64,000 bases of DNA from CAIWHR01 sp963836265 (GTDB lineage Bacteria; Pseudomonadota; Gammaproteobacteria; Burkholderiales; Casimicrobiaceae): contig CAWIIO010000006.1 in assembly GCA_963836265.1 (NCBI GenBank), positions 62,001 to 126,000 on the forward strand. The letters are read 5' to 3'. Under the pieces are notes generated by a model. That model did no database searches. It had not been told where the DNA came from and worked only from the letters and a program-made list of their open reading frames with translations. Positions 17,312 through 25,115 of this stretch are shown in pieces (position 1 is the first letter of the stretch; each line of letters begins with the position of its first letter). A program made the translations under genes and the position numbers.

Positions 17312-18127
17312 TCAGACTTCGAGCAGCGCCCGCGCGACCTCCGCGAACCCGGCCCCCGCCTCACGCTCCGTCACGTAAGCGGGCCAGGTTGCGATCCGGC
17401 CGGCGAATGCGCGGATGTTGGCGACACCCACCGAGTTACCGAAAAAGGCGAACATCGGCGCGTCGTTCGGCGAGTCGCCGACGAACACGTACCGCTCGCG
17501 CTCGCGATCGAGATCGGCGCCGAACGCCTCGGCGAACAGCATTCGCGTCATCGACAGCTTGTCATAGCCACCGAACCAGCCGTTGACGTGGATCGAGCTC
17601 ACCTTTGCGGTCATGCCCTCGGCTTTCATCAGCGCGACGATCCGGTCGACGGCCTCGGGCGACAGCTCGGGCACGTCCTCGCGGAAGTCGATTGCGAGGT
17701 CGGCCTCGCGGTAGAGCTGGTCGGAGGCGAGGGCGCAGCCGGGAACCGCGGCCACGATCCGCCGGCCGATCGCGGCGAGCCGCACGCGATTCGCGCGGCG
17801 CGTCTCGTCGTCGACGCCGAAGCGCTTGACAAGCTTGCGCGCCGTCGCGTCGAAGCGCATCCAGAACGCGCCGTTCTCGCCGACGACGGCGTCGACCGGC
17901 CACATGCGCGCGATGTGGTCGCACCAGCCCGCGGGCCGCCCCGTGACGGGGACCACGCGCTTGCCGGCCGAATGCAAGCGCTCGAGCGCCGAGTACGCTT
18001 CCGCGGTGATCCGGCCGTGCGTGGAAAGCGTTTCGTCGATGTCGGCAAGAACGCCGCGGATCGTGCGCCGCGCGGCGAGCGGCATCCTGGCGAGCGGGCG
18101 CATCGACGGCGGCGCTGTCCGAATCAC
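17312..18127 (-). CDS. HAD-superfamily (IIB-type) phosphatase, coupled to glpD
   Basis: A 271-residue HAD hydrolase. The nucleophile motif is ADIDET (Asp29, Asp31), a cap domain lies between motifs, and the last motif is VGDSPNDAPMF with Asp218 and Asp222. The family removes phosphate from sugar phosphates, mannosyl-3-phosphoglycerate or similar compounds; the substrate is unknown. The GTG start overlaps the glpD stop as GTGA (18124-18127), so translation is coupled. A role in glycerol-phosphate or a related phosphorylated-polyol pool is a reasonable guess. An in-frame ATG at 18103 is an alternative start. Confidence 0.82.
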   Translation of the reverse strand: MIRTAPPSMRPLARMPLAARRTIRGVLADIDETLSTHGRITAEAYSALERLHSAGKRVVPVTGRPAGWCDHIARMWPVDAVVGENGAFWMRFDATARKLVKRFGVDDETRRANRVRLAAIGRRIVAAVPGCALASDQLYREADLAIDFREDVPELSPEAVDRIVALMKAEGMTAKVSSIHVNGWFGGYDKLSMTRMLFAEAFGADLDRERERYVFVGDSPNDAPMFAFFGNSVGVANIRAFAGRIATWPAYVTEREAGAGFAEVARALLEV

Positions 18128-19641
18128 GCCGGGTTCGCAGCCACGGCCAGCGCGACGCAGGCCGCGACACGCGCCCGTGCCTCACCCGACAAGCCGAGCC
18201 CGCATTTCGACCGCCGCCAGAGCACGTCATCGGTCGTGCGCGCCCATTCCTCCCTCACGAACCATTCGACTTCGCGCGCGGTGAGCCCGTTGCCGAATTG
18301 TTGGCCGAGGTCGGCTGGCACCTTCGCGTCGGCGAGCACTTTCGGCGCGAGCGACCCGTGCCGGCGGGCGATGCCGCGCACGACGTCGGCGGGAAGTGCG
18401 GGATATCGCCGCTGCATCTCGGCGGTCCACGCCGCGACGCCGCCCGACGGCAGATCGCCCCCCGGCAGCACGACGTCATGCGTCCACGCCGGCTTCATCG
18501 GCGGGAGGTACGGCTTCAATTCGGCCAGCACGTGTTCGGCCAATTTGCGATACGTGGTGATCTTGCCACCATAGACCGACAGGAGCGGCGCGGCGGAGTT
18601 GCCGGCATCGAGCTTCAGCACGTAGTCGCGCGTGATCGCCGACGGGTCGCTCTGCCCGTCGTCGTAGAGTGGCCGGATGCCGGAGAACGTCCACACGACG
18701 TCGGCGCGGCTCAGCGGCTTTTCGAGATACGTGTTGGCGAGCTGCAACAGGTAGTCGATCTCAGCCGCGGAAATTTCAGGATGCTCGAACTCAGTGACGG
18801 AGACGTCGGTCGTGCCGATGAGCGAATAGCGGTCCTCGAACGGGATCACGAAGACGATGCGGTTGTCCTTGTTCTGGAGGATGTACGCGTGGCCCTCCGG
18901 ATGCACACGGGGCACGACGATGTGACTGCCTTTCACGTGGCGCACGTTTTCCGTCGACGGCGTGGCTGCGAGCGTGTCGCGCACGACCTTGACCCAGGGG
19001 CCGGCGACATTGGCGATCGCGCGCGTCGCCACCTCCGTCGTCGCACCACCCGCCGTCACGAGCGTCGCGCGCCAGAGCTCGCCCTCGCGCCGCGCGCCGG
19101 CGAGCTTGGTGCGCACGCGAATGTCCGCGCCCAGCTCGCGCGCCGCCATTTCGTTGGCCAGCACCAGCCTCGCGTCGTCGACGCGGGCGTCGGCGTAGAC
19201 GAACCCCCTGCGGAAACTGTGCTTGAGCCCCGCCCCCCATTTCGACGTCTGCAGGTTCACGCCGAACGAGCTCGGCAGCGTGACCCGCTGCGACAAGTGG
19301 TCGTACATGAAGAGTCCGGCGCGAATCATCCACGCGGGACGCAGGTGTGGCTCGTGCGGCAGCACGAACGAGAGCGGTTGTGCGAGGTGCGGCGCCTGGT
19401 GCAGGACGACCTCGCGCTCGGAGAGAGACTCGCGCACCAGGCGGAACTCGTAGTACTCGAGATAGCGAAGCCCGCCGTGGATCAGCTTCGTGCTCCACTG
19501 CGAGGTGGCCGACGAAATGTCGTCCTGCTCGACGACCAGCACCTTGAGGCCGCGGCCAGCGGCGTCACGGGCGATCCCCGCGCCGTTGATGCCCGCACCC
19601 ACGACCGCGAGGTCGTAAACGTTCGCATTGTTGTTCGCCAT
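18124..19641 (-). CDS. glpD: Glycerol-3-phosphate dehydrogenase, FAD-dependent (aerobic type)
   Basis: Oxidises sn-glycerol-3-phosphate to dihydroxyacetone phosphate at the inner membrane and passes electrons to quinone. The 505 residues match GlpD. The FAD motif is GAGINGAG at 15-22, followed by GLKVLVVEQDDISSATSQWS, and the family signature GGLRYLEYYEFRLV. The C-terminal GlpA/GlpD helical domain is complete. It is the upstream gene of a pair with the HAD phosphatase and divergent from the M20 gene, with 175 bp between starts. glpK and glpF are absent here. Confidence 0.95.
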   Translation of the reverse strand: MANNNANVYDLAVVGAGINGAGIARDAAGRGLKVLVVEQDDISSATSQWSTKLIHGGLRYLEYYEFRLVRESLSEREVVLHQAPHLAQPLSFVLPHEPHLRPAWMIRAGLFMYDHLSQRVTLPSSFGVNLQTSKWGAGLKHSFRRGFVYADARVDDARLVLANEMAARELGADIRVRTKLAGARREGELWRATLVTAGGATTEVATRAIANVAGPWVKVVRDTLAATPSTENVRHVKGSHIVVPRVHPEGHAYILQNKDNRIVFVIPFEDRYSLIGTTDVSVTEFEHPEISAAEIDYLLQLANTYLEKPLSRADVVWTFSGIRPLYDDGQSDPSAITRDYVLKLDAGNSAAPLLSVYGGKITTYRKLAEHVLAELKPYLPPMKPAWTHDVVLPGGDLPSGGVAAWTAEMQRRYPALPADVVRGIARRHGSLAPKVLADAKVPADLGQQFGNGLTAREVEWFVREEWARTTDDVLWRRSKCGLGLSGEARARVAACVALAVAANPA

Positions 19642-19803
19642 TGAGGGAGTGGAACGGCAGCAGCGATGTCATTCTAGCCTACGATCGTGCGGTCCGCTTG
19701 CCACGACTGCGCATGATGTTTAAGCTCGAATTGATAAGCTGGCGAAACCCGCCGCGCGTCCCTTAAGGAAGCGCGCAGCGTCCATTGAAATGCCTTGGTG
19801 AAT

Positions 19804-19812
19804 CAAGGAGAG
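19804..19812 (+). promoter_or_regulatory. Ribosome binding site supporting the GTG start of the M20 amidohydrolase
   Basis: AAGGAGAGG ends 4 bp before GTG 19817, and its GGAG core lies 7 bp before it. It is a strong site and settles the non-ATG start. Confidence 0.7.
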
Positions 19813-19816
19813 GCCC

Positions 19817-21016
19817 GTGAAACTGGTCCCGGAAATCGCCGCGCTCGCCCCGGAGATGAAAGCGTGGCGCCGTCGCCTCCATGCGCATCCCGAGACAGCC
19901 TTCGAGGAAACCGCGACGAGCGCGTTTGTCGCCGACAAGCTGCGCTCGTTCGGGCTCGAGGTGCACACCGGGCTCGCGAAAACGGGCGTTGTCGGTGTTC
20001 TGCGTTGCGGTCGTGGCGCATCGGCCGAAGCGTGCGCCATTGGCCTGCGCGCCGATCTCGACGCCCTGCACATCCAGGAAAAAACCGGCGCCGCCCACGC
20101 GTCGAAAGTTTCCGGCAAGATGCACGCCTGCGGCCACGACGGGCACACGGCGATGCTGCTCGGCGCAGCCGCCGCGCTTGCCCGCCGCAAGAGCTTCGAC
20201 GGCACCGCGTACTTCATCTTCCAGCCGGCCGAAGAAAACGAGGGCGGCGGCCGCATGATGGTCGAAGAAGGCCTGTTCCAGCGTTTTCCGATGCGCGCCG
20301 TCTACGGAATGCACAACTGGCCGCGCAAGCCGTTCGGCACGTTCGCGATGCGAGCGGGCCCGCTGATGGGCGCATTCGACATCTTCGAGATCGTCGCGAC
20401 GGGCACAGGCGCACACGCGGCGATGGCCTACGCGGGAAAGGATCCGATGCTGTTCGCCGCCCACGCGATCTCCGCGCTGCAGACGATTGTCGCGCGCAAC
20501 CTGCATCCGCTGGATGCGGGGGTGGTCAGCATCACGCAAGTCCACGGGGGCGACACGTGGAACGTGATTCCGCAGGAGATCGTGCTGCGCGGCACCGTGC
20601 GCACGTTCAAGCCGGATGTGCAGGATCTGATCGAGCAGCGAGTGCGCACGATCGTGGCGGGGATCGCCGCGATGTTCGAGATGACGGCGACGGTCCGCTA
20701 TGAACGCCGCTATCCCGCGACAGTGAACGACGAGACGGAGACGAAACACGCGACCACCGCCGCGGCAGCGGTAGTCGGTCCGGCGAACGTGGACACCGAT
20801 CCCACGCCGGAGATGGGAAGCGAAGACTTTGCCTTCATGCTGCAGGCGAAGCCTGGCTGCTACGTGTGGCTCGGGACGGGCCGCGGCGCGGACACGCCAA
20901 ACGTGCACAACCCGCACTACGACTTCAACGACGACGCGCTCGCGATCGGCGGAAGCTATTGGGTGGCGCTGGCCGAGCAGCAGCTCGCTGCCGGGGCGGG
21001 GAGAAAGGCGGCGTAG
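19817..21016 (+). CDS. M20 family metallo-amidohydrolase (hippurate hydrolase / amino-acid N-deacylase type)
   Basis: Cleaves an N-acyl amino acid in the cytoplasm; the acyl group and amino acid cannot be told from sequence. It has 399 residues from GTG 19817. Metal ligands: Cys105 and His107 in HACGHDGH (103-110), and Glu139/Glu140 in QPAEE. A dimerisation lid follows (GTGAHAAMAYAGKDP), and the last metal histidine is in the VHNPHYDFND tail. The Cys in HACGH is typical of the HipO/IAA-amidohydrolase branch. It stands alone, divergent from glpD; a REP-like repeat follows 3 bp after its stop. Confidence 0.92.
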   Translation: MKLVPEIAALAPEMKAWRRRLHAHPETAFEETATSAFVADKLRSFGLEVHTGLAKTGVVGVLRCGRGASAEACAIGLRADLDALHIQEKTGAAHASKVSGKMHACGHDGHTAMLLGAAAALARRKSFDGTAYFIFQPAEENEGGGRMMVEEGLFQRFPMRAVYGMHNWPRKPFGTFAMRAGPLMGAFDIFEIVATGTGAHAAMAYAGKDPMLFAAHAISALQTIVARNLHPLDAGVVSITQVHGGDTWNVIPQEIVLRGTVRTFKPDVQDLIEQRVRTIVAGIAAMFEMTATVRYERRYPATVNDETETKHATTAAAAVVGPANVDTDPTPEMGSEDFAFMLQAKPGCYVWLGTGRGADTPNVHNPHYDFNDDALAIGGSYWVALAEQQLAAGAGRKAA

Positions 21017-21019
21017 GGC

Positions 21020-21091
21020 GTCATTCCCGCGCAGGCGGTAATCCAGTGTCTCACCCCAACGTCGCTGGGTCCCCGCCTCCGCGGGGACGAC
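21020..21091. repeat. REP-like palindromic repeat
   Basis: Two 27-bp arms, GTCATTCCCGCGCAGGCGG (start of left arm at 21020) and its partner at 21065-21091 (reverse complement begins GTCGTCCCCGCGGAGGCGG), form an imperfect inverted repeat with an 18-bp spacer. The GTCATTCCCGC ... GCGGGGACGAC form is a widely dispersed intergenic palindrome in beta- and gammaproteobacteria. It lies between convergent genes and may act in mRNA 3'-end protection or termination. Confidence 0.75.
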
Positions 21092-21099
21092 AGGCGTGT

Positions 21100-22488
21100 T
21101 CAGGCCTTCGGCAGCAAACGACCGCGCCGCTCGTGCGCGACGAGCTTCAGCACTGCGGTCGAGGCAAGCCGGGCGCGCACGTTGTCGGCGCGCGAGGTGA
21201 GGACGATCGGCACGCGCGTTCCGCACACGATTCCCGCCGAATCCGCGCCGGCGAGATACTGAAGCTGCTTCACCATCATGTTGCCGGCCTCGAGGTCGGG
21301 AACGAGCAGGATGTCCGCCTGTCCCGCGACCGACGAGTCGATCTTCTTCGTGCGCGCAGCCGCGGCCGAGATCGCGTTGTCGAAGGCGAGCGGACCGTCG
21401 AGCAGGCCCCCGGTGATCTGGCCCCGGTCAGCCATCTTGCAGAGCGCCGCGGCGTCGAGCGTTCCCGGAATTTTCGGATTGACCGTCTCGACCGCGGACA
21501 GGATCGCGACCTTCGGCTTCGTGATCCCGAGGATATGCGCGAGGTCGATCGCGTTCTGGCAGATATCGACCTTGTCCTCGAGCGTCGGGTACAGGTTGAT
21601 CGCGGCGTCGGTGACGAGCAGCAGTCGCGGATACGTCGGCACGTCCATGACGAACACATGCGAAATGCGCCGCGCGGTACGCAAGCCGGTCGCGGACGGG
21701 ACGACCGCGCCCATGAGTTCGTCGGTATGCAGACTCCCTTTCATCAACGCGTCGACGTGGCCGGCGCGCGCGAGCTCGACCCCCTTCTCCGCCGCGGCGT
21801 GGCTGTGCTCGACGGAGACGATCTGATACGGCGAAACGTCGATGCTTTCGGCACGGGCGACGGCGCGGATCTTCGCTTCGGGGCCGACCAGGACCGGCAC
21901 GATCAGGTCGCGCTTGGCTGCCTCGATCGGCCCTGCCAGCGAATCGCGGTCGCACGGATGGATCACCGCGCAGGTTACGGCGGGCAGGCTCTCGCAGCGC
22001 TTGAGAAGGCGCGCGAACGCATCGTTGCGGCGCAGGATCAGCTCCGGCGTCGCCACATCGGCGTAGGCGATCCGCTCGGTCGGCGCCGCGACCGTCGCCA
22101 CGCCATCGACCAGCACGTCGCCGTTCTGGTTCGTGCAGCGACAGTCGAAATCGATCCGGTGCTCCTGCGGGTGCCGCGCCTTGGCCGTCACCGTCGCGGT
22201 CAGCGTGTCGCCGACGTGGCAGACGCCCGCGTAGTGAAAGCGCGTGCCGACGATGGCACTGCCGGGGCCGGGAAGGCGGCGGTTTAGGAGACCCGCGACG
22301 AGCGCGACCGCAGCCGCGCCCTGGGCGCAACGGCGGTCATCGACGGTCCCGCCCTCCAGGTGAAAGCCTTCGACGTCGCCAGCGGCGAGCGCCAGAGCCT
22401 CGACGTCGGTGGCCGTCAGCGTGCGCGAGATCGTCGCGGTGGCGCCCACCGCGATCTCGTCGAAGGTGTGGTTGGTGAAGTCGCGCAT
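21100..22488 (-). CDS. Bifunctional MaoC-type enoyl-CoA hydratase / phosphate acyltransferase (Pta-like)
   Basis: A 462-residue fusion. Residues 1-140 form a hot-dog MaoC hydratase-like domain (DEIAVGATATISRTLTATD, then GDTLTATV). Residues about 165-455 form a phosphate acetyl/butyryltransferase domain (HPCDRDSL, DALMKGSLHTDEL, AAINLYPTLEDK). The fusion is known in many proteobacteria next to DUF3141 genes and an acetate kinase, and is thought to link acyl-CoA with acyl-phosphate. Here the DUF3141 parts are directly upstream (22 bp), but no kinase gene follows. The start ATG 22488 is chosen by alignment with the MaoC N-terminus; the frame stays open upstream. Confidence 0.9.
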   Translation of the reverse strand: MRDFTNHTFDEIAVGATATISRTLTATDVEALALAAGDVEGFHLEGGTVDDRRCAQGAAAVALVAGLLNRRLPGPGSAIVGTRFHYAGVCHVGDTLTATVTAKARHPQEHRIDFDCRCTNQNGDVLVDGVATVAAPTERIAYADVATPELILRRNDAFARLLKRCESLPAVTCAVIHPCDRDSLAGPIEAAKRDLIVPVLVGPEAKIRAVARAESIDVSPYQIVSVEHSHAAAEKGVELARAGHVDALMKGSLHTDELMGAVVPSATGLRTARRISHVFVMDVPTYPRLLLVTDAAINLYPTLEDKVDICQNAIDLAHILGITKPKVAILSAVETVNPKIPGTLDAAALCKMADRGQITGGLLDGPLAFDNAISAAAARTKKIDSSVAGQADILLVPDLEAGNMMVKQLQYLAGADSAGIVCGTRVPIVLTSRADNVRARLASTAVLKLVAHERRGRLLPKA

Positions 22489-22510
22489 GTTCCCATCCGC
22501 CGCGTCGTCG

Positions 22511-23164
22511 TCAGATGCGCGCCGCGCCACTCCCGTCCGTTCTGCGCGTGCGTACGGCATTCTTGCGCCCGGCCGGGTTGCGCGCAACGGCGCTCGCGCC
22601 TGCCGGCAACGGCAGCAGGGTCTTGAACTCCGCGACGAGCGCGCGCTGCCGATCGTCGAGTCGAAAGTGCGACAGCATGACGTCGAGCAGCGCATGCGCG
22701 TGCCGGCGGTCGGCCGCGGAGCGCAGGAGCTTGGGGAGCGCCCGCTTCGCCTGCGTCGGCTCGAACTCGACAACGATCGTTTCTTCGTGCATCAGGCGCC
22801 GGAATTCGTCCTCGCTCACGCGGTCGAGCACGTGCGCGGGGGCGACCAGCTCGCGCACGCGTTCCATCTGGGCGAGCTTGCGCTTGCCCCCGCCCGCCTT
22901 CGCCATCAGGAGCCCGATGCGGACGTATCCCTCGGCAGCGGTTCCCTGCTCGATCGTGTCGAGCACCTGCCGAACGGCGGGAACGGAACGCGGGTCGAAG
23001 CGGGTCGCGCGGCGGATCACGCGCTGCTGGTCGGCGACGTTGAGCGAGAGCAGGTTGCCGTAGACCTGGAAGAACGCAGCCTCGGCCGCCGCGTCGCGCA
23101 GGTCGCGGTAGAGATCGAGCGCGGCCCCCATGCACTCCGACGCCGCGTGCTCGACGCCGTTCAT
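22511..23164 (-). CDS. C-terminal part of a DUF3141-family protein, separate reading frame
   Basis: 217 residues from ATG 23164. Its beginning (VEHAASECMGAALDLYRDLR, residues 4-23, then EAAFFQVYG) matches my recollection of the part of DUF3141 proteins that lies well downstream of the alpha/beta-hydrolase core, and the rest (LAQMERVRELV, ETIVVEFEPTQAKRALPKLL) matches their helical tail. The start overlaps the stop of the N-terminal piece as ATGA (23161-23164). About 200 residues that normally join the two parts appear to be missing. Either the protein works as two chains or the locus carries an internal deletion. Confidence 0.6.
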   Translation of the reverse strand: MNGVEHAASECMGAALDLYRDLRDAAAEAAFFQVYGNLLSLNVADQQRVIRRATRFDPRSVPAVRQVLDTIEQGTAAEGYVRIGLLMAKAGGGKRKLAQMERVRELVAPAHVLDRVSEDEFRRLMHEETIVVEFEPTQAKRALPKLLRSAADRRHAHALLDVMLSHFRLDDRQRALVAEFKTLLPLPAGASAVARNPAGRKNAVRTRRTDGSGAARI

Positions 23165-24303
23165 TGCGGCGGCGTGATATTGTCGCCCATCGACGCGAAC
23201 ACGATGATCGGCGACTTGATCGACTTGAGATCGAAGAAGCGGCCGGGCCCGAGCCGCGCGTCGCCGGCGGACAGCTTGTTGCCGACGAAGAGGTTGTTGA
23301 CGATCCAGCGGATTTCGGCGTCGTTGAAGAGATAGAAGCCCCCCCACCAGCGCTCGAACTCGAGGAACCGCGACGCTTCGTCGTCGATGTTCTCGTACAG
23401 GTGGTAGTACTTCTCCCAGAGCGCGTTGGCCGGATTGAGGTTCTCGAAGTTGGCGACGAGATGCGCGCCGTCGAACTTGCCTCCGCCCAGGTCGCCCGCG
23501 AACAGGTTGATCCACGCGCCGCCGAACAGGCCGCCGTAGTAGCGCAGCGGATTTTCGGCGTCGTTGCCCGCCCAGTACGACATCGGCGCGCCGTTGATGA
23601 CGCACGGGCCGGCGATGTCGGGGCGCGAGGCCGCAAGCATCATCACCGCCCAGCCTCCCTGGCAGTTGCCGACCAGCACCGGCTTCGGGCTATCCGGATG
23701 CCGCGCCGCGACCATTCGCACTAACTCCGCCTCGGCGTCCACGACGTCCGCCAGCGTCTGCCCGGGCTCGGGATCCGGAAAGAAGATCACGAAATAGACG
23801 GGGTGTCCCGCCTTCAATGCGACGCCGACCTCCGAATCCTCCTTGAATCCGCCGATTCCCGGGCCGTGACCCGCGCGCGGGTCGATAATCACGAACGGGC
23901 GCAGCGCATCGTCGATGCGAATGCCGTCGGGTGGAACGATCCGCACCAGCGCGTAATTGACCGGCCGCTCGAACGATCGCGCGTCGGCCAGCGGCTCCCA
24001 TTGGTAGTGAAGAAGCGGCGGTTTTCCAGCCGCCTCGTGCGCGAGGTAGTTGTTGCCGCGCTCGCGCAGCGTGTCCCAGAAGAGCGCCGAGCGCTGGACG
24101 CTGTCGATGCCGTATTGCCAGACATCCTGCCACAGGTCGAGGGGCGTCTTCGGCGTCGACGATGCGGCGAGGTATCGGCTGCCGGCTCTCTGCACGCGCG
24201 CGGTGTAGCGCTCCATCGCGGAGCGCAGCCGGCGGTCGAGCGTGTTGGCGACGCCGCGCGAAATCTGGGTCGCGCGGTCGATCGTGGCGTTGAGATCGGT
24301 CAT
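23161..24303 (-). CDS. DUF3141 protein, N-terminal alpha/beta-hydrolase part (PHA synthase-like)
   Basis: 380 residues, shorter than the usual DUF3141 protein (I recall roughly 580-780). The hydrolase core has LVGNCQGGWAVMML with nucleophile Cys214 in a G-x-C-x-G-G elbow, as in polyhydroxyalkanoate synthases. It ends abruptly after FASMGDNITPPQ, a point where family members continue with the catalytic histidine region (GHLG type), so the catalytic triad is probably incomplete in this chain. It heads an operon with its C-terminal piece and the MaoC-Pta gene. The family's function is not established; a link with PHA or acyl-CoA metabolism is inferred from neighbours. Confidence 0.75.
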   Translation of the reverse strand: MTDLNATIDRATQISRGVANTLDRRLRSAMERYTARVQRAGSRYLAASSTPKTPLDLWQDVWQYGIDSVQRSALFWDTLRERGNNYLAHEAAGKPPLLHYQWEPLADARSFERPVNYALVRIVPPDGIRIDDALRPFVIIDPRAGHGPGIGGFKEDSEVGVALKAGHPVYFVIFFPDPEPGQTLADVVDAEAELVRMVAARHPDSPKPVLVGNCQGGWAVMMLAASRPDIAGPCVINGAPMSYWAGNDAENPLRYYGGLFGGAWINLFAGDLGGGKFDGAHLVANFENLNPANALWEKYYHLYENIDDEASRFLEFERWWGGFYLFNDAEIRWIVNNLFVGNKLSAGDARLGPGRFFDLKSIKSPIIVFASMGDNITPPQ

Positions 24304-24437
24304 CGAGCCTCAACCTCAGGCTTGTTGCAATGCAGCATACTAGCAGACTGGGCCGGACGGACGTTTGGCCCAACGCAAAACACGGCCTCGCCCGGTCGAA
24401 AGAAGTGCCCGCGAAGCCGAGACAGGGGAGCGGGGGG

Positions 24438-24465
24438 CCGGCGACGGCAGCGCCGTCGATGCCGG
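24438..24465 (-). terminator. Hairpin downstream of atpC
   Basis: CGACGGC / AGC / GCCGTCG forms a perfect 7-bp stem with a 3-base loop (24442-24458), extended by flanking CCGG bases. It lies about 30 bp after the atpC stop. No T run follows, so it may be a Rho-assisted or 3'-end-stabilising structure for the atp transcript. Confidence 0.4.
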
Positions 24466-24493
24466 ATCCGAAGAAGGCCCGAACCGGGACCGA

Positions 24494-24916
24494 TCAGGCC
24501 CGGTGGCGCATCTTGCGGATCGCCTCGAGCTGGGCGAGCGCAATGGCGAGCTCGCCTTCCGCCTGGGCGATTTCCTCGCGCGAGGTCTTGTTCTGCATCG
24601 CCTCCTCGGCGGCCTTTTTTGCTTCCATCGCCGCGACTTCGTCCAGGTCCTTCGCCCGGATCGCCGTGTCGGCGAGCACGGTGACGACGTGCGGCTGCAC
24701 TTCGAGGAAGCCGCCCTGGACGAACACGAGCTCGTCGGCCGCCTGGCCGGGCAGCCTGATCCGCACGGCGCCGGGCTTGATCTGCGTGAGCAGCGGCGTA
24801 TGCCGCGGATAGATGCCGAGCTCGCCCATGACGCCGGGTAGCACGACGAACTCCGCTTCGCCCGAGAAGATCTGTTCTTCGGCGCTGACGACGTCGACGT
24901 GGATGGTGGGGGTCAT
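24494..24916 (-). CDS. atpC: ATP synthase F1 epsilon subunit
   Basis: Rotor subunit that couples F1 to the c-ring and inhibits ATP hydrolysis. It has 140 residues: an N-terminal beta-sandwich (VDVVSAEEQIFSGEAEFVVLPG, with GELGIYPRHTPLLT) and a C-terminal helical hairpin rich in Ala and Glu. It is last in the operon, but 199 bp separate it from atpD, longer than usual. Confidence 0.96.
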   Translation of the reverse strand: MTPTIHVDVVSAEEQIFSGEAEFVVLPGVMGELGIYPRHTPLLTQIKPGAVRIRLPGQAADELVFVQGGFLEVQPHVVTVLADTAIRAKDLDEVAAMEAKKAAEEAMQNKTSREEIAQAEGELAIALAQLEAIRKMRHRA

Positions 24917-25115
24917 GAGCGGTAAGCCTATGGCAAGCAGCGGGAGAAAAAACCGTCTTCAGCGAAACGCATTCGAAACGTACGACGTGCGGGGGAGTTG
25001 AGCGTCGGCAAGCCGAACCACCCAAACCAATTCGCGCCCCGCAACGACGCCCCATCGAACCTGAGCGTCGGCGCTCGCCATTGGCAGGTCGAGCTTTTGC
25101 GGCCGCGGCATAGCC

